From contig CAAGJO010000004.1 in assembly GCA_900770285.1 (NCBI GenBank), forward strand, positions 9,349-73,348: a stretch of DNA of 64,000 nt, written 5' to 3'. The stretch is from Oscillospiraceae bacterium. Lineage in GTDB: Bacteria; Bacillota; Clostridia; Oscillospirales; Ruminococcaceae. Shown piece by piece: positions 35,555 to 43,866 of this stretch (position 1 is the first letter of the stretch; every line of letters starts with the position of its first letter). The notes under the pieces were generated by a model that worked only from the letters and a program-made list of their open reading frames with translations, searched no databases and was not told where the DNA came from. The translations under genes and the position numbers were made by a program.

Positions 35555-37402
35555 TTATCTCATTTCCATAATAATAGGAAGAATCATAGGACTGCGTTTT
35601 GTCTGCATATAAATAAAGTCTGAAAGATTATCACGCATTTTATTTTTAATTACATTCCATTCTCTTACGTTACTGTCAAGACAATTCTGCAATGTTTTAG
35701 ACAGAATATCCTTTGCGTTCTGCATAAGCTCTTCACTTTCACGAACATATACAAAACCTCGAGAAATAACGTCGGGACCTGAAAGTATTTCACCTGCATC
35801 TCTGTCTATTGTTGCAACGGCAATGATTATGCCGTCTTCAGCAAGGTGTTTTCGGTCACGGAGAACTATTGAACCTACATCTCCTACGCCAAGGCCGTCA
35901 ACAAGCACATTGCCTGCAGGCGCCTGTCCGACGATTTTCATATCTACGCCGTCTGTTTCTATTATATTTCCGTTATCTGCAATAATTATATTATTTGGGT
36001 CAATGCCAACGGATGCAGCAGTATTAAAATGTTTTTTGAGATGCTTATATTCACCGTGAACAGGAATAAAGTATTTTGGTTTTGTAAGTGCAAGTATAAG
36101 TTTTTGTTCTTCCTGACAGGCGTGTCCCGAAACATGAACATCATACATTGCCTCATAAACTACATTAGCGTGTTGTTTAAGTAATTCGTTAACAACTCTG
36201 GTAACGTATTTCTCATTACCGGGAATTGGTGTTGCAGAAATAATAATAAAGTCTTCAGGAGTTATAGAAACATTTCTGTGTTCGCCCATAGACATTCGGG
36301 TAAGGGCGGACATAGGTTCGCCTTGGCTGCCTGTAGTAACAATGCACATCTTATCGGGTGGATAATTGGAAACAGTTGTTATATCCACAAGTATTCCGTC
36401 AGGAATTTTTAAATAACCCAGTTCAATGCCTTTGCCAATTACATTAACCATACTGCGTCCGGAAACAGCAACTTTTCTGCCGCTCTTGACAGCGTTATTT
36501 ACAATTTGCTGGATTCGGTGTATATTTGAAGCAAATGTAGCAATAATAATTCGCTTGCCTTCTGCTTTCATAAATAGTTTTTCAAAGCTTTCTCCAACTT
36601 TACGTTCGCTCATTGTGTATCCTTGACGTTCAGAGTTGGTTGAATCAGACATAAGTGCCAGGACGCCTTTATTTCCAAGTTCAGCAAATCTTGCTAAGTC
36701 AATTATACCGCCTTCAATTGGCGTATAGTCAACTTTAAAGTCACCTGTATGGATAATTACGCCTGCCGGTGTATGAATTGCCATACCAACGGCGTCTGGA
36801 ATAGAGTGATTTACACGTATGAATTCCACTGCCATGCAGCCGAGCTTGACAGTCTGACGAGGTGTAACGGTTATAAGCTTGACACTACCCAAAAGACCAT
36901 GTTCTTTAAGCTTTCCCTCAAGTAAACCTAATGTCAGTCTTGTACCATATACAGGCACATTGAATTTCTTAAGAAAATAAGGCAATCCGCCAATATGGTC
37001 CTCATGGCCATGAGTAAGAACAACGCCGCGAAGCTTACTTTGGTTTTGTTCGATATAAGTAAAATCAGGAATTACAATATCAACGCCCAACATTTCACTG
37101 TCAGGGAATTCCAATCCACAGTCGATAACAAAAATATCATTGCTGCATTCAATACAAGTAAAGTTCTTGCCGATTTCATTTAAACCGCCAAGAGGGATAA
37201 TTCTTACAGGAGTTTTACGCTGTATTTTGTTTTCTCTTGCTTTTGTATGATTCACTTTATGTGGAGTACTTGTTCGGTTTTGCGGCAGAGTTTTGTTTTT
37301 AGATTCCATTAGCTCTTTGGATGAACGGTCAAGTGTAACGCTGCCGGTTCGTTTATAGGTTTTATTGGCAGATCTTTTGTAATTTTGATTACGATTATTC
37401 AT
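35555..37402 (-). CDS. rnj: Ribonuclease J
   Basis: Metallo-beta-lactamase ribonuclease with 5'-exonuclease and endonuclease activity in mRNA decay and rRNA maturation. The N-terminal tail of about 65 residues is basic and Asn/Lys-rich, then IIPLGGLNEIGKN opens the core. The metal motif is LTHGHEDHIGG, with NHSIPDAVG and VHVSGHACQEE further on. 615 residues is a little above the usual 555-560, due to the tail. The start is unsettled: ATG 37402 and ATG 37414 are both in frame, and neither has an adjacent Shine-Dalgarno. A strong AAAGGAG lies at 37483-37477, separated from them by a hairpin. gdpP follows after 45 bp. Confidence 0.94.
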   Translation of the reverse strand: MNNRNQNYKRSANKTYKRTGSVTLDRSSKELMESKNKTLPQNRTSTPHKVNHTKARENKIQRKTPVRIIPLGGLNEIGKNFTCIECSNDIFVIDCGLEFPDSEMLGVDIVIPDFTYIEQNQSKLRGVVLTHGHEDHIGGLPYFLKKFNVPVYGTRLTLGLLEGKLKEHGLLGSVKLITVTPRQTVKLGCMAVEFIRVNHSIPDAVGMAIHTPAGVIIHTGDFKVDYTPIEGGIIDLARFAELGNKGVLALMSDSTNSERQGYTMSERKVGESFEKLFMKAEGKRIIIATFASNIHRIQQIVNNAVKSGRKVAVSGRSMVNVIGKGIELGYLKIPDGILVDITTVSNYPPDKMCIVTTGSQGEPMSALTRMSMGEHRNVSITPEDFIIISATPIPGNEKYVTRVVNELLKQHANVVYEAMYDVHVSGHACQEEQKLILALTKPKYFIPVHGEYKHLKKHFNTAASVGIDPNNIIIADNGNIIETDGVDMKIVGQAPAGNVLVDGLGVGDVGSIVLRDRKHLAEDGIIIAVATIDRDAGEILSGPDVISRGFVYVRESEELMQNAKDILSKTLQNCLDSNVREWNVIKNKMRDNLSDFIYMQTKRSPMILPIIMEMR

Positions 37403-37412
37403 AAAAAATAAC

Positions 37413-37473
37413 ATCAAACGCTTGCTCTCATTTTACAATTAAAAAATCATAAAACAAAAGCAAGCTGTTTGAT
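37413..37473 (-). promoter_or_regulatory. Hairpin between a strong Shine-Dalgarno and the RNase J start
   Basis: A 14-bp stem with a one-base bulge (37413-37426 pairing with 37459-37473) encloses a 32-base AT-rich loop. On the mRNA, AAAGGAG (37483-37477) lies just before the stem, and the candidate ATG codons (37414 at the stem edge, 37402 twelve bases on) just after it. Folding would bring the ribosome binding site next to the start; unfolding would leave them over 60 bases apart. Confidence 0.5.
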
Positions 37474-37483
37474 ATGCTCCTTT

Positions 37484-37660
37484 CTTTCAAGCATAGCCAT
37501 GCTTTGCATAGCTCAATAATATTTGATTTTCCGTTACAAAATAATTTATAATGAGATGCCGAAGCATTTAAAATAACTTCTATAAAGATTAATTAGTCGG
37601 ATTAGCGTCTCACCTTTAATTTTTATTGTCTGGTGACAATCATTCGAAACAAAAACATCT
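37484..37660 (-). other. Long RNase J 5' leader with small hairpins
   Basis: The stretch from the predicted promoter to the Shine-Dalgarno holds no gene. Visible structure on the minus strand: ATTGTC-ACCA-GACAAT, ATGC-UUCG-GCAT within a TGAGA...TCTCA pair, and AGCTATGC-AAA-GCATGGCT. The density of hairpins in a long leader suggests a structured, possibly self-regulatory region. I do not recognise a known riboswitch class. Confidence 0.4.
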
Positions 37661-37666
37661 AATACT

Positions 37667-37695
37667 ATTCTACACTTTTATTTACTGTTTGTCAA
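37667..37695 (-). promoter_or_regulatory. Sigma-A type promoter of RNase J run
   Basis: On the minus strand TTGACA (37695-37690), 17-bp spacer, TAGAAT (37672-37667), directly after the stop of the upstream gene. It implies a leader of about 255-260 bases before the RNase J start. Confidence 0.75.
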
Positions 37696-37697
37696 GT

Positions 37698-39878
37698 TCA
37701 ATTAAGTTTTGTATTTACGTTTTTTAACCCTTTTTCCATTTCCTTTAACTTTTTTTCAATTTCGTCACAAATTGCAGAAGCCTGTTCAGCCTTAAAACTT
37801 TCAGCGTACAGCATAATGCCCATGTTCTGTTTCAGCGGTTTTAAAATGGCTTTTGAATTAACTCCCTGAAATCTCAGCTCATTGCCTGCCGCTTTAAGTT
37901 TATGATAAATATGCTCTTTATTATTACTTACGCTTATAAAGCGTTCAACATAACTGAATTTAGGAATTTCCTCCATTGCTTGTTCAAAAGTCAGATTTTT
38001 ATCATCAAGATAATCGCAAATCATACATACAAGCATTAAACCGTCTTTTATAAACATATTATCTGCTCTGTGCGCTGTCTGATATGCTTTTAAGTCTTCT
38101 TTTGTACTTATATCACCGTTATATCTGTATATAACTCCGTCAAATTTCTCGGCTATTATTTCAGCTTCCGACGGAAAAGTATGGGGCAGGGCTATGGGTA
38201 TTTTATTTTCAAAGCAAATTTTTATACCTAAAAGCAGAAGTCTTTCAGGATAAACGTAACCTGTATTATCTGTATAGGCGGTACAGGATTCTCCATTGGA
38301 AGACAGCTGAAATACTATATGCTCACCGTCTACATTATTTAAAGGTCGTATAAGATCATCAGCAATGTTGCTGATATTCATATCTGAGCATCTTATGTCA
38401 GCATTAAGAGCACAAAACTTTTTTGGGAGAATACCTTTGAGAAAGTCGGTGTAAAGTTCTTTTAAACCGGTTATGCTGCTGATTTTTCCGAAGTTTTTAT
38501 AGTTCACGCATCTGAATGTTGAAGAATTATACATATTTTCTATGTCTTTTATAGTTGTATCCGTAAGGTTAACACCGCATTTACCTTTTACAGTGATATT
38601 AATGATATTAGCTGCATCAATATAGCAGCCTGCAAAACCGCAAAGCTTTTTCACGGAAAAAGTAAGCTGATTTTCTGTACACTGAGCAATGTTATATACT
38701 TTTATTCCTGTGGCTGAAAGTCCTGCGGCAAGGCATTCTGACAAATATTCTGACGCATCTGAAAATCCACACCCTATAACTACGGTATGTGATTTATTAA
38801 TAGCAGTTCCTAATGCCATGCCAAGTCTAACGATATTATCAGGCATAACATCTTTTTCTAAAAAGCAGCATTTGCCATTATCATCAATATAAAATTTCAG
38901 TCGCTTGCCATGCTTTACATCTTTTTGTACGTCATTGCCGGAATCAATAATATTTTCTTCATATATTTTAACGCCTTCTGCAATATTACTGCTGTGACCT
39001 ATAATACATTTTTTACCGATAACGGCATTTTTATTTATAATTGCGTTATTTCCGATATGCGCACCGCAGCAAATCACAGAACTGTTGATTTGAGCTTTGG
39101 ATTTTATAACGCATCGGCTGCCAATATAACTGTTTTCTATAGTAGTTCTGGCATCAATTACAGCATTATCGGAAATAACAGTATTTGGTCCGACAACAGA
39201 GCCTGATTTTATAACAGTATTTTTGCCGATATACACAGGCGGTATTATAGATACTCCGTTGAAATTACTATCGCTGTCGGTATATATGTTTTTATGAGAT
39301 GATTTTGATTTTATATTAATACCTGTAATTCCGGTCAGCATATCATACTGCCATTTAAGATAATCAGCTGTATTGCATATTTTCTGGAAATATCCTTTTT
39401 CTTTATAAAGCTGTGTACTTTGGTCATTCTTTGTCATCACGCTCAGATCCAGTTTTCTAATCATATGCTTTGAAATGATATTAATTCCTGTATATATATT
39501 ATTTTCAGTAGTCACAGATGTATAATCATACTTTTTATTCTGATGATATTTGATTATTTTTTTAAAATCAAAATTAAACAGACAATCTGCTCTTATCATA
39601 ATCAAGTCGTCATTATCAAAGTATTCAAATGTTCCAAAGCTGAAATTATCCATGTAATCTACTGGTGTATTTTTATACTTATAACCAACAACGCTTTCAA
39701 GCTGATGTTCATATTCTTCTGAGAGAATATATATTTTTTTGACTTCAGCCTTGCTGACCTGTTCCAAAATATAACTGATAAGCGGTTTGCCTGTTATATC
39801 CAACAGGGCGGTTGGCATATCTTTTCCCAATACAGACAGATTTTCATTTAGCTGTTTACATACAATAAGTGCATTCAT
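37698..39878 (-). CDS. Degenerate nucleotidyltransferase / left-handed beta-helix / phosphohexomutase-like protein
   Basis: A 726-residue protein with the domain order of sugar-1-phosphate nucleotidyltransferase (about 1-200), hexapeptide beta-helix (about 214-310, repeats such as VIGKKCIIG) and phosphohexomutase-like region (about 345-726). The catalytic signatures appear lost. The GGxGTRLxPLT-PKP loop reads CKQLNENLSVLGKDMPTAL. The serine loop usually ending TASHNP reads GCYIDAAN (residues about 417-424). The metal loop DGDADR aligns with SNGESC (about 527-532), and no GGEESGH loop is found. The start is ATG 39878 behind AAAGGAATACTATT; an earlier in-frame start has no such site. The frame is intact over 2.2 kb, so it is probably a functional non-catalytic protein rather than a decaying gene. 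Confidence 0.8.
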   Translation of the reverse strand: MNALIVCKQLNENLSVLGKDMPTALLDITGKPLISYILEQVSKAEVKKIYILSEEYEHQLESVVGYKYKNTPVDYMDNFSFGTFEYFDNDDLIMIRADCLFNFDFKKIIKYHQNKKYDYTSVTTENNIYTGINIISKHMIRKLDLSVMTKNDQSTQLYKEKGYFQKICNTADYLKWQYDMLTGITGINIKSKSSHKNIYTDSDSNFNGVSIIPPVYIGKNTVIKSGSVVGPNTVISDNAVIDARTTIENSYIGSRCVIKSKAQINSSVICCGAHIGNNAIINKNAVIGKKCIIGHSSNIAEGVKIYEENIIDSGNDVQKDVKHGKRLKFYIDDNGKCCFLEKDVMPDNIVRLGMALGTAINKSHTVVIGCGFSDASEYLSECLAAGLSATGIKVYNIAQCTENQLTFSVKKLCGFAGCYIDAANIINITVKGKCGVNLTDTTIKDIENMYNSSTFRCVNYKNFGKISSITGLKELYTDFLKGILPKKFCALNADIRCSDMNISNIADDLIRPLNNVDGEHIVFQLSSNGESCTAYTDNTGYVYPERLLLLGIKICFENKIPIALPHTFPSEAEIIAEKFDGVIYRYNGDISTKEDLKAYQTAHRADNMFIKDGLMLVCMICDYLDDKNLTFEQAMEEIPKFSYVERFISVSNNKEHIYHKLKAAGNELRFQGVNSKAILKPLKQNMGIMLYAESFKAEQASAICDEIEKKLKEMEKGLKNVNTKLN

Positions 39879-39970
39879 AATAGTATTCCTTTCTTGGTAA
39901 AAAATACAGTTAATACTTATGAACACATTATTGGATAAAAACTGAAAAACTATTCATAATCTAATTATAT

Positions 39971-40009
39971 GCTGCAAATCAAAATCTGTAAGAATTTTGG
40001 ATTTGCAGC
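39971..40009. other. Long inverted repeat
   Basis: A 15-bp stem with one bulged base (39971-39985 with 39994-40009) and an eight-base loop, 93 bp upstream of the pseudoenzyme start. The plus side is followed by TTTAAAAATTT rather than a clean T run. It may be an old terminator or a leader structure. Confidence 0.5.
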
Positions 40010-40128
40010 TTTAAAAATTTATAAAACAGCTAATGAATTTAAATTGTATTATTTTATTTCTTGAAGCTTCTTTTTATGCAGAAGCATATACAACATAGTT
40101 TAAGTATACCAACTTTAGGTATAAATAA

Positions 40129-40300
40129 AACTTAAGTTCTGATGAATCATCAAATGCTGACTAAAAAGTAAATTCTGAATATAAAGCAGATAATACTGAT
40201 ACATACAAAACTGACTCACCATATACAGGAAGCATACGTAGGCTGTACTGATTACATTGTTGTTGGCTGCAATAATACTTACAGCTTTCAAAATATTTAA
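40129..40300 (+). pseudogene. Possible remnant of a decayed coding region
   Basis: On the plus strand a Ser/Asp/Asn/Tyr-rich reading (NLSSDESSNAD, stop, KVNSEYKADNTDTYK, TDSPYTGSI) is broken by one stop and then, after a one-base shift, continues as VGCTDYIVVGCNNTYSFQNI to a stop at 40300. The pieces look like a secreted low-complexity protein tail, but they are short and the reading could be chance. Confidence 0.2.
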
Positions 40301-40441
40301 AATGGTTTTTTTACTTATGACAATTCCTTTTATATTTATGCATTTTTTCTTACAACTTATATTCAGTATAATATATCTTCTTTAGAAAACATCTGTAATC
40401 TTATGAACATCTTCATGGTAATAATTATAGATAATAAATTG

Positions 40442-40471
40442 TTTACAATTATCTCAGAAATAAGTTATAAT
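40442..40471 (+). promoter_or_regulatory. Promoter of the aldo/keto reductase gene
   Basis: TTTACA (40442-40447), 18-bp spacer, TATAAT (40466-40471), about 80 bp upstream of the ATG at 40551. Confidence 0.6.
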
Positions 40472-40550
40472 ATTATGATATCATAATATAGTGTATGATG
40501 GAAGGATATAATAAGAATAATATTGCGAGTTAGATTAGGTGGGATTTGTT

Positions 40551-41549
40551 ATGTTTACATTTGAATTAAAAAACAGCCGTTATAATTTAAAGCTCCCTGT
40601 GCTTACTTTGGGCACAGCTAATTTTGAACGGCAGGATAATGATAATAAGTATTTTGAATTTCTTGATAGATATGTTGAACTTGGCGGAACGTGTCTTGAT
40701 ACTGCAAGATGTTATTGCGATTGGGTAGAAGGAGGAAAAGATGCCAGCGAATCAGTTATCGGAAGATGGCTTGAAAAGAAAAATTGCCGTGATAAGATTA
40801 TAATTTCCACTAAAGGCGGACATCCGGATATGAATGATATGAAAAAGTCACGTCTTTCTCCTGATGATTTAAGATATGATTTGGAACATAGTCTGGAATG
40901 TTTAAAAACTGATTATATTGATATATATTTTCTTCACAGAGATGATGAAAGCATACCTGTAAGTGAAATTATGCCTGTTCTTAATGAATTTGTCGAAAGC
41001 GGAAAAGTACATTTTCTTGGTGCGTCGAACTGGACTACAAAACGTATTGAAGAGGCTAACAGATTTGCTGAAGAGAATGGCATGGAACCATTTCGTGTTA
41101 GCCAGATAAACTTCAGCCTTGCACATGCAAGTACAGATACATATGGCGATGAAACCGTTGTATGTATGGACTTGCGTGAATATAAATGGTATCAGCGGCA
41201 TCAGTTTCCTGTTATGGCAAGTACACCGCAGGCAAAGGGATTTTTTGCAAAGCTTGCCCGCGGTGATGCAGTGAAGAATTTGCCTGAAGCACAGTTTACA
41301 AGCACTGCAAATTTAGCAAAGCTTGCACGAGTTAAGTCTTTGAGTGAAGAAACCGGCTATAGTCCTTCTGTTATATCTTTAGGATATCTTTCAAGTCAGA
41401 GATTTTTTATTTCATCTGTATTTGCTGTTTCAAAAATTTGGCAGCTTGAGGAAGATATGCTTGCTCAGGATTTGAAGTTTGATGAAAAAACCGTTGCATT
41501 TTTGGAAAATAAGCTTGGTACAACTTATAACTGGTCAAAAGATGATTGA
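40551..41549 (+). CDS. Aldo/keto reductase
   Basis: NAD(P)H-dependent oxidoreductase with a TIM-barrel fold. About 332 residues. The catalytic set is visible: Asp and Tyr in TCLDTARCYCDW, Lys in ISTKGGHPD, and His in IYFLHRDDE. The substrate is unknown. The start is ATG 40551 with AGGTGGG seven to eight bases upstream; an in-frame GTG at 40539 overlaps that site. It has its own promoter and terminator and is a single-gene unit. Confidence 0.9.
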   Translation: MFTFELKNSRYNLKLPVLTLGTANFERQDNDNKYFEFLDRYVELGGTCLDTARCYCDWVEGGKDASESVIGRWLEKKNCRDKIIISTKGGHPDMNDMKKSRLSPDDLRYDLEHSLECLKTDYIDIYFLHRDDESIPVSEIMPVLNEFVESGKVHFLGASNWTTKRIEEANRFAEENGMEPFRVSQINFSLAHASTDTYGDETVVCMDLREYKWYQRHQFPVMASTPQAKGFFAKLARGDAVKNLPEAQFTSTANLAKLARVKSLSEETGYSPSVISLGYLSSQRFFISSVFAVSKIWQLEEDMLAQDLKFDEKTVAFLENKLGTTYNWSKDD

Positions 41550-41550
41550 T

Positions 41551-41586
41551 AAAAAAGAGCTATGCATTATTTTTGCATAGCTCTTT
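41551..41586. terminator. Bidirectional intrinsic terminator
   Basis: A perfect 13-bp stem (41554-41566 with 41574-41586) with a seven-base loop between convergent genes. The minus strand runs into TTT directly after the stem; on the plus strand the stem itself ends in TTT. Confidence 0.8.
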
Positions 41587-41589
41587 GGA

Positions 41590-42612
41590 TTATTTACTTG
41601 ATGAAGTTATTTGGTTTTCATCAGTTTTGCTGCTGATGTCAGATTTGCTGTCAACTGCAGAATCATAGCTTAGAGGTTCTGTAGTTAGTCCCGGATCGTT
41701 GGATTCTGTGGCACGTTTGTTTAAATCATTTGCAATCTTTTTGAAAACCTTAAAGTTCTGAGCATATTTTTTATTCATATCATCAAGAGAGCAGTTCATG
41801 GTTTTCTCAGGCTTTCTGATAGCAAGATAAACATCATTGGGAAGTGATTCAAAATCCACTTCTTCTGCAAACAATTTCATGTTCAATGACAAACCTTTGT
41901 TATTTACATATTTGTTGTCAGGAAACTCTGATTTAACATTATTAAATATTTCTTGAATAGTTTCGTCTGTATTGGAGTCGCATATAAGCATTAATGCGTC
42001 GCCGGATTGCAATGCTCCTGCGACTTTATTTTGATATGCTGTGTGTAAGTCATCAAGCTTGTTTTTATCCAGCGGTGCAATAATCACATCTGCTTTAATT
42101 TCTCCGTCATCATTTATATCTGTAATATATTTTTCAAAGAATTTCTCAAGCTCTTCTTCACGGTATTGCAAACCATTGTTAGCTACCATAAGTATTTGCA
42201 TATCCGGTTTTGTTCTTGATAATGTGTCATATGTTATATATCCAACAACTGCAATAATAAATACTGCAAATATAATTATCCATTTGAAGTGATACCATAT
42301 GTTTGCAATCTTTGCTTTCCCGTGAAGTTCAATTTTGGGATCATGATGTTCCTGAAATTCTTCTGAGTCTTGTATAACACCGTTTTTTAGTTTCAGAAGT
42401 TCTATTCTTTCTTCCTGAAGGCGTTTGTCACGTCTTTCGTGTTCCTGTTTTTCACGTTGCTCTCTGGCTTTTTGAGCTTGTTCTGCTAACAAACGCTGCT
42501 TTCTTGCTTGTTCTGCCATTTCTTTTTCATATTCATAGTCTTCATTGGGAACAATTTTTTTTGCATCATTTTCTGAGTTGTTTTTCTTTTTATTGTTCAT
42601 TTTGCTATTCAT
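41590..42612 (-). CDS. Membrane-anchored protein of unknown function
   Basis: About 340 residues. The N-terminal 110 are highly charged, with a coiled-coil-like Glu/Gln/Arg/Lys run (EQAQKAREQREKQEHERRD). One membrane helix follows (WIIIFAVFIIAVVGYITY), then an extracellular domain of about 190 residues (for example PDMQILMVANNGLQYREEE) and a Ser/Thr/Asp-rich tail. The start at ATG 42612 has GGAGG 12 bases upstream, slightly long; another ATG lies at 42600. I do not recognise the family. It is divergent from a lipoprotein gene. Confidence 0.75.
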   Translation of the reverse strand: MNSKMNNKKKNNSENDAKKIVPNEDYEYEKEMAEQARKQRLLAEQAQKAREQREKQEHERRDKRLQEERIELLKLKNGVIQDSEEFQEHHDPKIELHGKAKIANIWYHFKWIIIFAVFIIAVVGYITYDTLSRTKPDMQILMVANNGLQYREEELEKFFEKYITDINDDGEIKADVIIAPLDKNKLDDLHTAYQNKVAGALQSGDALMLICDSNTDETIQEIFNNVKSEFPDNKYVNNKGLSLNMKLFAEEVDFESLPNDVYLAIRKPEKTMNCSLDDMNKKYAQNFKVFKKIANDLNKRATESNDPGLTTEPLSYDSAVDSKSDISSKTDENQITSSSK

Positions 42613-42706
42613 ACAATATGTATGCCTCCATAGTTTTGACATTTATAATGAATGTAGCTATTATATAATACAATTATTAACTTGTTATTAACAAACAAAA
42701 ATATAA

Positions 42707-42735
42707 TTGATATATTTCAGAAATAGTGTTATAAT
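42707..42735 (+). promoter_or_regulatory. Sigma-A type promoter of the lipoprotein gene
   Basis: TTGATA (42707-42712), 17-bp spacer, TATAAT (42730-42735), 20 bp upstream of the start at 42755. Confidence 0.75.
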
Positions 42736-42754
42736 TTACAAGAGGAGAGATGCT

Positions 42755-43219
42755 ATGAAAAAAATCTGTCTTACCGTATGTTTGTGTTTGATTTCATTTA
42801 TGCTTATTTCCTGCACGGAATCTAAAAGCAATTTATCGGCTGATGAAATTGTAACAGCTGTTATGGAAAAGCATATAGATGAGAAAATTGATTCCATGTT
42901 GAATATATCAGATGATATGTTTATAAATAACTGTGAGAAGCTTTATGGCATTGATTCTGATAAAATATCTGATGGTGCATATGCTTATTCAAAAGATTCT
43001 CAATACGCTGATGAAATATCTGTGCTTAAATGTGATGATGCAGAAGAGATTTTAAATAAAAGATTAGAAAATAGGAAAGGAGTTTTTGCAGGCTATAGCG
43101 TTACTGAAGCGGAAAAATTAGATAATGCTAGAATCTTTTCAAAAGACGGATTCTGTTTTTTAATAGTATCTGACAATGCACAGCAGCTGCAAACCGAAAT
43201 AAACAATTTTATGGATTAG
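42755..43219 (+). CDS. DUF4358-like lipoprotein
   Basis: A 154-residue predicted lipoprotein: MKK start, hydrophobic run and a lipobox ending LISC, so the mature protein would be lipid-anchored at Cys20 or so. The mature part reads like the DUF4358 family of Clostridia (ADEIVTAVMEKH, then a mixed alpha/beta region with EISVLKCDDAEEI and FCFLIVSDNAQQ). The start is ATG 42755 with AGGAGAG before it; the upstream open frame lacks a signal-peptide-compatible start. A tautomerase gene follows after nine bases. Function is unknown. Confidence 0.8.
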   Translation: MKKICLTVCLCLISFMLISCTESKSNLSADEIVTAVMEKHIDEKIDSMLNISDDMFINNCEKLYGIDSDKISDGAYAYSKDSQYADEISVLKCDDAEEILNKRLENRKGVFAGYSVTEAEKLDNARIFSKDGFCFLIVSDNAQQLQTEINNFMD

Positions 43220-43228
43220 GAGGAAATT

Positions 43229-43570
43229 ATGCCATTTATAAATGTGAAAACCAATGTAAGTGTTTCAAATGATAAACAAGAAAGTTTAAAATCTGCTTTG
43301 GGTAAAGCGATTTCTATAATTCCGGGGAAATCGGAGAACTGGCTTATGGTTGGTATTGAATCTGAATATGTTCTTTATTTTCAGGGGACAGATGCACCCG
43401 CCGCAATGGTTGAGGTAAGCATTTATGGAGAAGCTGATTCTTCATCTTTAAATGCTTTGACAGGTGAGATCTGCAAAATTATAAACCAGAATCTTTATAT
43501 TGATACTTCACGTACTTATGTTAAATATATGCAGACTCCCGATTGGGGTTGGAACGGAGCTAATTTCTGA
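43229..43570 (+). CDS. MIF-like tautomerase
   Basis: A 113-residue homologue of the macrophage migration inhibitory factor / D-dopachrome tautomerase fold. The start MPFINVKTN exposes the catalytic Pro1 after Met removal. ENWLMVGIE, AAMVEVSIYG and DWGWNGANF are the familiar family blocks; the C-terminal WGWNG segment is a MIF signature. AGGAGG precedes the ATG. It is nine bases after the lipoprotein gene and ahead of a terminator. The physiological substrate of bacterial MIF proteins is generally unknown. Confidence 0.88.
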   Translation: MPFINVKTNVSVSNDKQESLKSALGKAISIIPGKSENWLMVGIESEYVLYFQGTDAPAAMVEVSIYGEADSSSLNALTGEICKIINQNLYIDTSRTYVKYMQTPDWGWNGANF

Positions 43571-43610
43571 AAAATTTATAAATTTATATTTATCTAATTA
43601 AATATATAAT

Positions 43611-43649
43611 AAGCGTTGGTTATCTATAATAGATTTCCAACGCTTCTTT
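43611..43649 (+). terminator. Intrinsic terminator after the MIF-like gene
   Basis: Nine-bp stem (43611-43619 with 43637-43645) with an extra inner ATCT/AGAT pairing around a five-base loop, followed by CTTTA. The tail is short, so strength is uncertain. Confidence 0.6.
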
Positions 43650-43702
43650 ATGCAAAACATTAATTTTTATTCTTTAATTCTTAATATACTGTGTGTTATC
43701 AA

Positions 43703-43779
43703 TGGTGCGCCTGACAGGAATCGAACCTGCGACCTCAAGAGTCGGAGTCTTGCGCTCTATCCAACTGAGCTACAGACGC
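43703..43779 (-). tRNA. tRNA-Arg (anticodon CCG)
   Basis: A complete 77-nt cloverleaf on the minus strand: seven-bp acceptor stem, D arm with AGTTGGATA loop, anticodon stem CAAGA/TCTTG around loop CTCCGAC (anticodon CCG at 43745-43743), five-base variable loop, T arm with TTCGATT, discriminator A and an encoded CCA. It reads CGG arginine codons. metG lies upstream on the same strand. Confidence 0.97.
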
Positions 43780-43784
43780 ATATG

Positions 43785-43808
43785 GACAGCCGCTTATGCG
43801 CAGCTGTC
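43785..43808 (-). other. Hairpin between metG and tRNA-Arg
   Basis: A nine-bp stem with one wobble pair (43785-43793 with 43800-43808) and a six-base loop, six bases ahead of the tRNA 5' end. It has no T run. It may be a weak terminator of metG or a processing feature. Confidence 0.35.
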
Positions 43809-43866
43809 AGTGTATTTTTTATCAAATAGTAAAAAAGTATGTTTACATTGATGTTCCTGGTTAAGT

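Larger units (their letters stand above)
39879..40550. other. AT-rich 670-bp gap without an intact gene
   Basis: No open frame of 60 codons is seen on either strand. The gap holds the Shine-Dalgarno and leader of the leftward pseudoenzyme gene, a strong hairpin at 39971-40009, a possible decayed reading frame near 40129-40300, and a promoter for the aldo/keto reductase at 40442-40471. The rest shows nothing I can assign. Confidence 0.6.
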
